From Sapria himalayana (lineage: Eukaryota > Streptophyta > Magnoliopsida > Malpighiales > Rafflesiaceae): DNA of 64,000 bases. The position numbers were made by a program, and so were the translations under genes. Positions 1-11,534 of the stretch are shown piece after piece. Position 1 is the first letter of the stretch; each line of letters starts with the position of its first letter. The notes beneath the pieces are model-generated. The model did no database searches. It was not told the origin of the DNA and worked only from the letters and a program-made list of their open reading frames with translations. The stretch covers positions 97,621-161,620 of the forward strand of contig JAREIK010001339.1 of the NCBI GenBank assembly GCA_029783825.1. Direction: 5' to 3'.

Positions 1-300
1 AGCAAAGGAATCTTCCCTAGCTAAATTAGCAAAGGAATTTTCCCTAGCTAAATTAGTAAAGGAATTTTCCCTAGCTAAATTAGCAATAGAATTTTACCTA
101 GCTTAATCCGCTAGGAAATTTTCCCTAGCTTAATTAGCTAGGAAATTTTTCCTAGCTTAATTAGCTAGTGAATTTTCCCTAGCTTAATTAGCTAAAAAAA
201 TTTCTCTAGCTTAATTAGCTGGGAAATTTTTTCTATCTAATTTAGCAAGGGGAATTTTCGCTAGCAAATTTACCTAGGAAAAATTTGCTAAATTAGCTAG
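1..300 (+). repeat. Subterminal tandem repeats, CTAGCTAAATTAGC type
   Basis: About nine degenerate copies of a roughly 30-bp unit, each with the core TTCCCTAGCTAAATTAGC or a close variant. The core is partly palindromic (GCTAAATTAGC). The same motif fills the ends at 32690-33142 and 45838-46250. In CACTA elements such arrays typically lie within a few hundred bases of the terminus and bind the TNPA-type accessory protein; that role here is inferred from the family. Confidence 0.75.
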
Positions 301-799
301 GGAATTTCTCCTAGCTATTTTAATATCAAAACTATTTTCAGAATTTAATTTATTTTACAATTTTTTTATTAAATAATTTAATATTTTTATATTAAATTGA
401 ATATAAACAAAAACTATAAATGATAATTTATAATTAACAAAAAATAAAATCATTTAATAACTTATTCTAATATAATATTTTACATAATTAAAATAAAAAA
501 AATAACAAAATTTTATTGCATCATATTCATCAATGTATCTACTGACAGTGCATAAAGTATAATCTATCTATTCTTTGATATTGCTTTCTCTCCCTCTGCT
601 GCTCTGATCACCAATTTTCTGCTGTGACAAAGCTATCCGAGTCACGGCATGTCATGTCTACTAAAGAATTCCTTCACTTATACAAGATTTGTATGGGGAA
701 CAATGCGGTACCATATCTGTAAGAAATTTAAACCACTCAATCAAATCAAAATAAAAAAAAATTATGTTTTGATAAGTATATAATACTACAGTATATATG

Positions 800-890
800 T
801 ATATATCACCACCTTCGCCCCCACCGCCACTACTGCTGCTGCCATCGCAGCCACTGTTTCCGCCGCTGCTGCTACTGATAATAAAAGTAT
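800..890 (+). repeat. GC-rich triplet-repeat island 1
   Basis: Degenerate GCY/ACY triplets (CCACCGCC, ACTGCTGCTGCC and so on) form a GC-rich patch within very AT-rich DNA. The same kind of island sits at the equivalent place in the other family A ends (31690-32045 inverted, 46905-47130, 47895-48256). Translations give low-complexity Ala, Ser/Gly or Pro/Leu strings in all frames, so it is treated as a repeat, not a gene. Confidence 0.7.
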
Positions 891-1038
891 GGCGGGCGAT
901 GATGCTCGACTGATGAACTTGAGATTGAACAAATTTTTGACGAGGCGGCAAATTGCTTCTCCCAAAATAGGACCCGATATTCCTCTTGGACCAGAATTAC
1001 ATGACACTACACGAGCATCATCATCATCATCATTCTAA
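889..1038 (+). other. Short ORF (49 codons) with an inverted homologue
   Basis: An ATG-to-TAA frame of 49 codons begins directly after the triplet island and contains the string DDARLMN, a PKI...DIP...GPELHD segment and a C-terminal serine run. The copy at 31534-31683 (minus strand) has the same length, start and stop. The two differ at about a quarter of residues. Most of the nucleotide differences change the amino acid, which does not suggest selection on a protein. It may be a relic exon of the CACTA element or a conserved non-coding block that happens to be open. Confidence 0.3.
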
Positions 1039-1299
1039 GACCTAGCACAATTAGAACAATTCATTGCAGAATTTAGAGCAAAAAAACTTATTTACTCATA
1101 TGTTCTCTTTGTACCATGTGATAATTGCATATCAATACAATTACTAAGATTTTTAAGACCAACATCTATTTGTCTGGCAGGCCTGGACCCGAAATATCAT
1201 ACCAAAGCTTTAAGAAAAGTCTAATATTCATTGCTTTTATTACTTGCATCTGTGAGCAATGCACGATGATGACCAGACCAGCCTAAGCAATTATATATT

Positions 1300-1460
1300 C
1301 AAAAGTGTGTTTGTGTGTAAATTGGTGTGTATGTATGACTATATATACATGTCTACAAATAAATATACGCACCCACTTATGTGCATGCTCAGTATATACC
1401 TATGTATATACTCGGTATATGTACATATACAGTGCATGTCATGCGCTACATGACTCTAAA
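1300..1460. repeat. TATA/GTAC-rich palindromic stretch
   Basis: Runs such as GTATATAC, TATACATG and GTACATATAC, self-complementary over short distances. They correspond to the longer palindromic block at 30885-31195 in the inverted terminal region. Hairpin formation is inferred. Confidence 0.45.
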
Positions 1461-1500
1461 AAGAAAGATAAGCACACCAGAAGAGCTAGCATATGAGGCC

Positions 1501-2214
1501 TTGTATTGCACTGTCACAACATCCAACTCTGCATGGTAAGCATAAACCGAGTATCATTAACAAAATGCACAGGCTTCAGACTTTAAGAAAACTAATTGAC
1601 AAATAGAAATTTAAAAAAGTTTCCCGGTGAAAATTAGAATAGTACATGCCCAGAAAAATAGAATTTTTATCTTCCAAAACAAAGCAAAAAAACAACAAGT
1701 GCCAAGACAAAATAATATAATCTCCAATGTCCTTGATGCTAATTCAATCACAACATGCTTTCTATCTTATAAATCTAACATGCTATCGAAGATAAATTTT
1801 CATTATGTATTTATTCTTCTGTGTGGCATTATACTTGGTCTCTTTGATAGGTTTGGTTGCATTAGGAATGAGGCACCAAAATGCATGTATTTATATTTTT
1901 GAACATGATATCAAAGTGGGGGAAATAAAAGTGATAATGCCACCACCATCACCATCATTTCAGCTAACATGTTGGAGATTGCCCCAAGATACCTGATGTT
2001 TTTTTAAAGAACAAAAGTAAAAGTGTTTGGAGTATGCCATCAATATAAGCACTACTACCTAGACTAGATACAAGTGAAATAAAAAATTCAAAAATTAAAA
2101 TAGTGCAATAAATATAATGAATATTATATATATTAATCACCTCAAACTTAAAAGAAAAAAGAAATTAAGATACTCTATATAATTCTCGTTAAAATCTTTG
2201 CCAACAATTGTGAT
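1501..2214. other. Unassigned AT-rich DNA
   Basis: No recognisable gene. Two short overlapping frames (1627-1902 and 1805-1996) have no family resemblance and no repeated counterpart in the window. Probably interior of the family A element or older insertions. Confidence 0.4.
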
Positions 2215-2405
2215 GAGAATGGTTATTGCCTGGCCTAGCACGTACCCATCCCAGAATAACCGAGGTCAGAACTAGGAGAGCTAGGCATGTGCTCTTCAGG
2301 GCCTAGCCATGGCACCTGGTCCACCACATAAGGGCCCATGCCCTAGACCCTGGACCCCGGTGGGCCATGTTTCCTAGAGAGCGTGTGCAGGTGGCGAGTG
2401 CTGAG
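2215..2405. other. GC-rich islet of unknown nature
   Basis: About 190 bases with many GGCC, CCTGG and CCTAG words, sharply different from the flanking DNA. It contains near-repeats of CCTAG and GGGCC/GGCCC inverted pairs. No open frame longer than about 60 codons and no match elsewhere in the window. It may be a fragment of a separate transposable element or captured sequence. Confidence 0.4.
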
Positions 2406-5285
2406 CATGATGGCAGAATTATATCAATATATTATACATAACATAGAAGTGTGAATTGTTATGTGTATCTATATATGCACATAATATAATTATTGTGTAT
2501 TACAATATGCAAAATACATACATAATATATATAGAATGTACATACAATGTGTATATGTACTCATATTGAATATATACATATACACATTGTATATAGACAG
2601 AAATTATTCTGTATATACATGTATACATAATGTAAATACAAAATATATACATACTTACCTAGTATATAAAAAATTTAAAATTATGAATTAAAAAAATTAA
2701 ATAACATTAAAAAAATTTTTTAATTTAAAATTATAATTAATACTTATTAAATAAAAAATGGTAATATAATCTTTCAAAATAAAACTAAAACATAAAAAAT
2801 ATTACAAATCATTAAGTCATAAAATGATAAAAATTATAAGATCATTTTCAATCTATCTATTATGATCTATACAACTTTAAATTTTATCATATACATCATC
2901 AAATATATTTTGTTGTAATGTAGGAATTTGATCCTAAAGACTCATCTATGTATTATATTAATCTTTCTATCATAACAAATTTTAGTTAATATTGATTTTA
3001 ATTTTATTTTTCTATCTAAAATAATATTAACAATCATAAATATGATAGACTTTAATATACAATAAACACAGTAAAGATCAGAAAATCACGAGACATTTTA
3101 GATATCATGAAAAAAATTTTATATAATTTTTACAAAGTCAATACATGTAGATTCTTCATATCCTCTAAAAAAAGTAGAGCAATAATTGATGTCTAAGTAT
3201 TTTAACAAGTTATTCTTATAGCTCTAACTTATCACTTACCTCTAACTAATTTGAATTAGTTCTTATTCATATCTAGAACAATAATGATGATAACAAGTTA
3301 TTCATTTATAAAAAATGAATATATTCATATCTTAAGATAAAATGACTTAAGTTTATATATTCCATGAATCAAATAACATTAATACATTATTGTACATCCT
3401 GACATATTTAATGTTATATGATGTCTTTTTAAAATGTATATTTAATGAAATCTACTGATAATTTTTTTTTGTATTGAATCTATTTAGTTTTAATGATATT
3501 ATGAATTTTTTTAATAATATATGATATGCTTTCAATGCACAATATTCATTGATACTCTTAGTATTACTTGAGTAGGATTAAATATGTTTGGTAGCATTTG
3601 ATGACAAGTCTATATTTTTTAATCACATTCAAATTTTATTAATGATACGTCTATTTATTATTGCATATGAATGTTTTTGATCAATTTCAATCATTTTCAA
3701 TAAATATGTAAGATATGTTAACATATTTTTTATAGTTCATGATAAAATTATATGTGTTGGTCTTACAAAAATAAAACATACATCAAATAATTTGAAATAG
3801 AAAATATATAAGAAATAATGAAAAAAAAATAAACAATAAAATACAATACAAACTAAAAACACTTAAGATTTGAATGATAAAAAAAATGAAAAAAGAACTC
3901 TTTTATAAATGTGCAAGAGGAGCTGTCAAATGAAAGAGCAAGCAAGATGATTCTTCACCCACCCATAGTTTACTTTTCCCCACATATCAATGATCTTAAA
4001 TTTTATTTGTTGGATTTTTATACAAATTGATAATTTTCAATAATATTAAATAATATCAAACATTTGTTTAATGATATATGAGTTTAAATGATATATGAGT
4101 TTAAATGATATATGATTTATATTGATATATGTTGACATTTGTTTTATGACACTTAATTTTTTTGTATTATAATTCCAAAATAATTCATTGATATTTGACA
4201 TCATAAAATCAATCCTACTCCATCAAAATAGAAATGTAGATATTTTTATATATGTCCACAAATTATTGTTCATTTTGAATACGAGAAAAAACTCTTGTTA
4301 CACTTGCTAGTAAAAAGTTAAACAACGTACACTTTTAATGATTTAAATATGGTATATAAAACTAAAATATGAACATGTTGTAAAATTTTTAAAAAATAAA
4401 AAAATATAAAATGATAAAAAATCATGAATATTTATCACATTTCTAACAAAATAGTTAAAAACATTAGATTTTCATGACATTCAATGGAAAATTTTAGTGT
4501 CGATCAAAAATATTCTAACAAATATCAAGTAATTATCATTGAAAATATATCAAATAGTAATATCCCTCCATCAAATGTATTGGATAATGTTCATGATTCC
4601 TTCAATCACCACTTACATTGCAAAACAGCATCATAAAACTAAATTAATATACATTGTTTATATATATATATATATATTGCAAATTTAATGCATTTATACA
4701 CACACACACACACACGTATGCACACATCATATATATATATGCATATGCATATATGTATGCAAATCTATAAATATATATTATTATATTGATGTTATTATGT
4801 ATGATGTATATATTTATATGTAGATTTTATAAATGATATACATGACATATAAATTTACATATATGTGATAAAGGCAATCTTAAATCATGATTGAATGAAA
4901 AACTAATTACTTGTTTAATTTACAGTATTACATATATTTTTATGTGCTAAGAAGTTAACGGCTAGAAAATAAAATATAGAAAGAAAGGACATAATTTTGA
5001 TCCAAAGATCATATCCTGAATATGATTCTAGGAAAATAAAAAATATAAAGAGATATTTTAGTAAAATGAAGATTGTTGCTGGTGATAGTCATCTCTTAAA
5101 ATATTTCTTTGCTAAATCTTTCTCTATTTGGTTTTATTCGTAGTGTGTTCATTTTCACTCCCCTTCACACATGAAAATGCAACAGAATGAGTGCTAAACT
5201 TGTATTCAAAGTCATTAAATAAGATGTATTGAAAACTTTCATGAAAATATCGACAATTTTTTAGAGGAAAGATGACAGAGTTAAA
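2406..5285. other. AT-rich intergenic DNA with microsatellites
   Basis: No gene seen. At 2430-2660 there are TATA/GTAC-rich palindromic words as in the family A ends. At about 4073-4125 an 18-bp unit containing TGATATATGAGTTTAAA is repeated about three times. At 4655-4750 lie short (TA)n and (CA)n runs. The rest is low-complexity AT-rich sequence. Confidence 0.5.
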
Positions 5286-5289
5286 AAAT

Positions 5290-5800
5290 GCCGAACTTGA
5301 CATTTTAATGAATAAAATGGTACTCAATTTCAATGTATTTGATGCAATAACGAAACATATGATTATGTAATAAGTGAATAACATTTTGATTGTCACAAAG
5401 GAGGAGAGGTTGATGTTCGGTTTGAATTCCAATGTCATGGAGAAGATATTGGATTCACATGAGATCAGCAATAGTAGTGACCATAGTGCAATATTATGTG
5501 TATGCACTAGAGTGGGAGATGGTAGGTTACTTTTTGGAACCAAAATTGACGTATTTTCATGAATAAAATGATAGTTAATTTTAATGTGTTTGATGCAAGC
5601 ATGAAAAATATGATCATGTAATACGTGTGAATAACATTTTGATTATCACGAAGAAGGAGAGGGTGACATTCGAGTTGAATGCCAATGTCATGAAAAATAT
5701 ATTGGAGTCACATGAGATTAGTAACAATAGTGACTATTGTGTGATATTATACTTATGCACTAGAATGAGAGATATTAGATTACTTATTTGAAGCAAACTT
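5290..5800. repeat. Two-copy tandem duplication, about 245-bp unit
   Basis: Two diverged direct copies, about 5300-5545 and 5546-5795. Both contain AATGCCAATGTCATG- or AATTCCAATGTCATG-like words, a CACATGAGAT word, a TATGCACTAGA word, and a segment around ATGATCATGTAAT/ATGATTATGTAAT. The unit lies just beyond the C-terminal side of the copia remnant and may belong to it, but I do not recognise a coding domain. The open frame at 5374-5562 covers one unit and is interrupted in the other. Confidence 0.6.
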
Positions 5801-5924
5801 AATGTATCTTGATTCAAGAAAGATGCAAAAACTAAAAGTAATTTGTTGAGTTAAAAGAATGACTTACTTAATCTACATTACATAAGGCATTAAAAGTAAG
5901 TGAAATTTATTATAAATATTTCAA

Positions 5925-8235
5925 ACCACATGTGAGGGTTTCCTTGATGCAACTAAGTATGTGTTTGACTACATGAATGTCCATGTTTGAATTTTGGAAG
6001 TGTTAACTGACTAAGTTTACAACATAACTATGAACAAGGTGAGTTAATGAGAGACATTGAAGGGACCCACAAAGTCATTAGTAAGTTATAAGATTAGTGA
6101 GATGTTCATCATCTAGAAGAGGAGTAGGTTTGTGGACAATGAGGGAGTTTTTTTTTGTAGCATCAAGCATGTTTGTTTTAACTAACAAGTCATGTGCATA
6201 TTTAATTTGAGTAAATAAAGAGGCATCGGAAAATTTTAACCTCTATCCCCATAAAATAATTGAGATTGCATAAATACTTCAAAGAGAAATCATTATTTAG
6301 TCAAGTAATGAGTTAAGATATAAAAAAGTGGTCATTTCCGATAAAATTTTATCATCAAGATAAACAAGAAAGAGGACAAGATAAGTAAGTGTGATGAATG
6401 AATAAAGAGTTATCAGCTTGACTGAATTTAAAACAAAAAAATGATTTTCGACAAAAGTTTAGCAACCCAAGCACAAGGGGCTTGTTTAAGGCCATATATA
6501 GACTTATGTAGAAAACAAACACAATGCAGGCAGATTGTTCTCACAAAACTAGGAGATTATTTCATAAAAATCTTCTCAAAGAGATAACCAATTAGGAAAA
6601 GATTCTTGACAATAGAGAGGATGAGATGACTAGTGGCAGCCTTGAAGGGCTAAATGTTTCACCAAAAACAAGTCTAGGAATTTGGGAAAATCTCTTAGCA
6701 ACTAAACATGCTTTAAAGAAATCAATCATATCATATTCTTTGAATTTGGTGCAATATACCATTTTTTTGCCAATAACATTAACATTAGAAGGTTTGGACA
6801 CTAAAGTCCTAAGTGTTATTAGCCTGAATAGTAACAAGTTCTTCTTGCATGGAAGGTATGCTGATGGAGAACCTTGAGAGTATTTTTTTTAGTGTCTTAG
6901 GATCATTGCTAACAATAAAGACAATTCTTGAAAACTATTCATCAAGATTAGAAAAAGTTGTAATGGAAAGATTATGAAAGAAAGATAATTTATTTTTTAT
7001 ATAGAGAAAACAAATCTCATTAATGACTACGTGTTGAGAAATGTTAATCTAATTTGATGGTGGATCAAGACATATATAAAATTTTTGTAAAAAATTATAT
7101 CCTAAGAAAGAACAAGGTACAACCTTTTTTGAAGATTTGTGCATGTTAGAGATTTTTAAATAAATAAAGAAGAGTATACTAAAAACACATAAGATATAGT
7201 AACTTGGATGGTAACCAAAAAATTTAAAATATTGATAATTATTACCAATAGACAACAGATGTAGTCTGTTATTAAGATAAGACATAAGTAGCAATTAAGA
7301 AGGTATCAACTAGATTTTAAAGGGACATTAGCATGAAAAACAAGAGTAAAACTTATTTCTACAATATGTCAATATTTTATCTCAGCTAATCACCTAATCC
7401 ATTTTGTTCATGGGTATGTAAATATGATATTTATTTTATCTCATATTGAAGCAAATGATTTGAAAAATTACTTGAAGATAACTCATCTCCTCCATCATAT
7501 TACAAAGTTTTTATCAAAAAGTTTTTCACAAACATTTGAAAATATAGAAAACATGTGTAAAAATTAGATTTATAGCTTAAAGGATATACACATATGTATC
7601 TGATAAAATCATCAATAAAAATAACATTGTATTAAAATTTATGTGTGGAAAAAAGAAGTATTGTGCAAAATATATCACTGTGAATTTTTTTCAAAATGAA
7701 AACTCATAGTAGTTTTTGATTTATTAAATAAACCTTTGTGATAATTTCCAAGTTGATAAATAGTCTAAGGAATATCCTTAACTATCCAATTGAAAATAGT
7801 AATAACCTTTTTATTCTCTAAATTCTTTAAAAAGACATAATTAGGATGCACTAAATGAGCATACCAAATTTTTGAGTATAATACTTGAGATTTTGTAATA
7901 ATATAAGTTTCACTTTTATCATGGTAAAGGATAAAAAGAATTCTTATTTATGATAATTTGTCATTATCTACTATATGGAATCCTTGATAACAAAAATAGA
8001 AAAAGTTTAATTCAAATAATAAACATTTTCATGAATAAGTTGACTAACAGATAATAAATTATTTTTTATCTCAAGAACTACTAAAATATCTTTAAAATTT
8101 AATTTATCATGATGAATGTTAAGAGATACATTACCAGTATAGTAAGTAATTAGTAATGCTTCTCTATCTCCAACAAGAATGCAATCATTACCAAAATAAG
8201 GTTTTGAAGTTTTTACTTTAATTCATATTTGAGGA
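5925..8235 (-). pseudogene. Ty1-copia retrotransposon pol (decayed)
   Basis: Reading the minus strand from 8235 downward gives the copia pol domains in order. A GAG-pre-integrase segment (NNLLSVSQL, about 8050) is followed near 7870 by the H-rich motif region (WYAHLVHPN). The integrase core includes the C-terminal EQNG-type box, here TKWIR, at about 7400. Next is the FLGY box (7110-7130). Reverse transcriptase follows, with RLVFGETFSP (6640-6680), YGLKQAP (about 6500) and a YLDD active-site box (about 6350) in place of the usual YVDD. The RNase H start lies near 5930-6130. Many stops and frameshifts break it; the longest open pieces are 7294-7049 and 6837-6592. No LTRs were found next to it. 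Family assignment is confident; domain edges are approximate. Confidence 0.85.
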
Positions 8236-8472
8236 TACTCAGCTTTGTGAACAGCAGAATTTTAACTCATAATTTTCCATGGGAATCCATCTAGGTGAAG
8301 ATGGCATGCTCAAGGATGTGAATTTTAAATTATCTTAACTTAGATTTATAGACTTGGTTTATCTATGTGAAGTGAATCCATCATTATATCCATCATTATA
8401 TTTTCTCCTTTAATGAGAGTTCCTATATGCCTTTAGCTAGGCATATAGGAAGGGCATATCTCCTAGGTTTTT
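8236..8472. other. Unassigned spacer with a perfect 10-bp hairpin
   Basis: Between the copia remnant and the GATA tract. It contains CCTATATGCC at 8422-8431 and its exact complement GGCATATAGG at 8440-8449 with an 8-base loop. No coding sequence seen. Confidence 0.5.
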
Positions 8473-8642
8473 TAGCTAATAAACAAATAGATAAATAGAA
8501 ATATAGGAAAATAGAAAGATAGATAAAGAGACATATAGATAGATAGACTGATAGATTTATAAACTGAAAGATAGAAAGTCAGTTAATAGTTAGAAATATA
8601 GACATGTAGATAGATAAACAGATAGATAAATAGGAATATATC
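8473..8642 (+). repeat. Degenerate GATA tract (segment 1)
   Basis: Imperfect GATA tetranucleotides with GACA, AATA and GAAA variants on the plus strand. This is the 5' flank of the truncated LINE copy; the 3' flank of that LINE (from about 10411) is the same kind of DNA. The LINE is therefore nested inside what was one tract. Confidence 0.85.
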
Positions 8643-10407
8643 AAGTAAATTTGAGGGTATAAGAATGAATTCAAATGAAATTATAAAAGATATTATTAAA
8701 GAAATTAGGAATATATCAAGTATAAACCCTATAAAAGTTGATGGTTCTTGTTTAAATAAGGTAGCTGGAATGTTCTGGGGCCTCGCTATTACAAATACGA
8801 AATAGGGATGGGTAAAAAGTATAAGTTGGAATAGGCCTCCGGAAGGTAAAATATCACTAAACACGGATGGTAGCTTCAATAGGGACACTGGTATAGCAGG
8901 TGGAGGGGGGGGGGGGGGGAATAAGAGATTCAAACGGGTATGTGATAAAAGCATTTACATCGGCTACAGAAGCATTCTCAGCTCTCCACTCGGAGATAAA
9001 AGCTTTGAATATAGGATTAAATGTCTGTAAAAAGTTAGATTTAGAAAATATACAAATTCAAGTAGACTCCATGCTTTTGGTAGATTTAGTAAGTAGAAAA
9101 ATAATTCTTTGGAGGTATGAGGAAGAAATGGAAATTATTTTGAACCTCATTAATGTGCTTAATGCATCAATCTTACATAAATATAGAGAAGCCAATACTT
9201 TGGCAGATAGCCTTGCAAGATTAGGTTCGATAAGAGGAGAACATAAATTTGATGAGGTTTCGATGCCAGAAAAACTAAAAGGAATAGCGAAATTAGACAG
9301 GAAGGCCTTCCCTTATTTAAGATTAAGGAAGGGTAGTATTAACAGAAAAAATAGAATATGAGAATTATAAGAATATAAGCTATTAACTGTTATGGTATTG
9401 TGGTAGCTTCTGTGTAGAGGAATTTCTGTCTCTGCAGGTTAACAGGTATGTACATTATGCAGGCAAAGGTAATAGGGTAAGGTAAGATAATGGTTGTTAG
9501 CATATTTTACTGTAATTTCTTTTTTCTTAGCAGCGAAGTTCATTGTATAAACAACCAGAAAATCCAGTAGCTGCTGGAATTTTGGAATGTTAGAGCATGT
9601 GATGTTTTGTTATTTACTGTCTATTTTAATGTATAAGTTAAGAGGTTATGTGCGAATGTTGTAAAAAGTCATGTGTCTAGAATAGTAGAAAGGTCTGTGT
9701 TAATGTTACAGTCTGTTTTAATGTTAGATTAGCTTTTTAATGTTACAGTCTAGAATTGGAGAAAGGTCTGGAATCCAATAGCATATTTATAGTCTATTTT
9801 AATGTTATAATCTGTGTTAAGTTATGGTAGCTTATAGTCTAGGTGGAATTCTAAGTGTCTAGAATAGGAGAAAGGTCTGGAAGCTCTCCAAAGCTGGAAG
9901 AATAAGCTTCTGAGTTTAAAGCGGCACCGAGGTAAGTAGAAATGGAGACAGGATAAAGTGCATCAGGATTAAAGAGTAAAGGATAACATCAATGGCAGGA
10001 TGTAATAGCAGCCTTAAGGTAAGCTAGTCGAATGGATAGTATGTATACAAGTGGTTTTTTTGCAGGAAAACAACAAAGTCTATACAAAATAAGCAGAAAC
10101 CGGGAGTCTATGAGGGCAGAAACTTATGGATGCTCATGTAGAAGTAGGAGCTCAATCAGATGCTAAAGAATATATCAAGGAATGATAAAGCTATACGCAA
10201 GAAATTTAAAGCTAACCTCAAACAGGTGCATGAATTACAAATTATTATTTAGGATAGATGATTAGATTTTTAAATTTTAATGTTAATTTTAAGTTTGATG
10301 TTAAAGATTAAGGTTGTAAGTGGGGAATGGGTAGATTTTAGTTTGTAAAAATGGTATTCTTCCGCCAAAAGAGAGGGCTAATATTAATAAACTCCTTTTT
10401 TTAAAAA
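8643..10407 (+). mobile_element. LINE (L1/RNase H type), copy 1, 5'-truncated
   Basis: Homology with the full-length copy begins at about 8643, matching 18410, so only the end of ORF2 (RNase H) and the 3' UTR are present. 5' truncation is usual for target-primed LINE insertions. The 3' end shares about 90 bases with copy 2 (10318-10407 against 20754-20844), including ATGGTATTC(T/C)TCCGCC and AAAGAGAGGGC, followed by a short A run. The rest of the two 3' UTRs has diverged strongly. No convincing target-site duplication is visible, because both flanks are the same microsatellite type. Confidence 0.85.
8650..9361 (+). pseudogene. LINE ORF2 C-terminus, RNase H domain (copy 1)
   Basis: The translation matches the RNase H end of copy 2. 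It has LNTDGS (first catalytic Asp), ALHSEIKAL (Glu), IQVDSMLLVDL (Asp) and YREANTLADSLARLG (last Asp), the plant RVT_3 layout. The glycine stretch that follows the first Asp is encoded by a run of 15 G (8905-8919), where copy 2 has a mixed GGAGGAGGCGGGG. The run puts the upstream and downstream parts in different frames, so this copy cannot encode a continuous protein unless the run length is a sequencing error. Downstream of the G run the frame stays open to the stop at 9359-9361. Confidence 0.85.
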
Positions 10408-11486
10408 TAATATACATATAGATAAAAAGACTGATATTTATATTGATAGATAGACAATTGATAGAATGAGACATATATAGATATACACATATACATACAC
10501 ATAGAGGGATAGATAGATAGATAGATAGACATATAGATAGATAGAAAGATAGTAGATAGATAGATAGACATATAGATAGATAGATAGATATACATATAGA
10601 TAGATAGATAGACATATAGACTGATAGATAGAAATTTAGGCACACAAATAGATAGATAGATTAAGAGATAATATGATATATAGATAGATATATAGATAAA
10701 TAGATAGATAGATACATAGATAGATAGATAGAAATACACATAGAAAGATAGATAGATATATAAATAGATAAATTGAAAAACATAATGACACATAGATAGA
10801 TAGATAGATAGATAGACATATAGATATATAAATATATAGCCAAATAAATCGATATTTATATATACATATAGATAGACATGTAGGCAGATAGAAAAATAGA
10901 TAGCTAGATCAATAGATAATTAGATCGATAGATAGATAGATAAACACATAGATAGATAAATAGACATATAAATATATAAACTGAGAGACATATAGACACA
11001 AAGACTAATATATAGATAGATTTATTGATTGATAGACAAATTGATAGAAAGACCGATAGAAAGATAGATAGATAGTTAGATAGTTAAACAAATATATAGA
11101 TAGACAGATATACATACATACATATAAAGAGATTCATAAATTTTAAGATTAAGAGATCTTAGAAAGACAAAAAGATAGATAGATAGACAAAGAGATAAAA
11201 AGATAGATAGAAAAATACATAAACAGATAGATAAATAGATTTAAGATAGATATATAGATAGATAGATCGTTCGATAAATAGATAAACAATAGGATAGATA
11301 TAGATATAGATATAGATATATAGATAGATGGACAGATAGACTGTTTGATTGATATACATATAGATAGCTAGAAAGATAGACACTTAGATAGACATATCGA
11401 CAAATAGACAGATAGAGAGGTAGACAGATAATTAGCAGACAAAGAGATAGATAAATAGATAGATAGAAAGATAGATAAACAGATAG

Positions 11487-11534
<48 letters not shown>

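Larger units (their letters stand above)
1..1500 (+). mobile_element. CACTA family A terminal region (left)
   Basis: This stretch matches, in inverted orientation, 31150-33157, and in direct orientation the left end of the element at 45824. Shared landmarks in order are subterminal repeats (1-300), an AT-rich stretch, a block with CTCTCCCTCTG and GAGTCACGGCA (about 585-650), a GC-rich triplet island (800-890), a short ORF (889-1038), and a block about 1140-1400 that reads in reverse at 31185-31440. The outer terminus is not in the window; it should lie just before position 1. Because 31150-33157 ends in a true CACTA terminus, this is inferred to be the same kind of end. Whether 1-1500 and 31150-33157 are two ends of one composite element or ends of two separate elements cannot be decided here. 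Confidence 0.7.

Noticed and set aside
1627..1996. Two overlapping plus-strand frames of 91 and 63 codons
   Set aside because: No recognisable motif, no conservation with the inverted region at 31 kb, AT-rich composition.
8583..8954. 123-codon minus-strand frame with a proline run
   Set aside because: Antisense to the LINE RNase H region and the poly-G run; the proline run is the complement of the G stretch.
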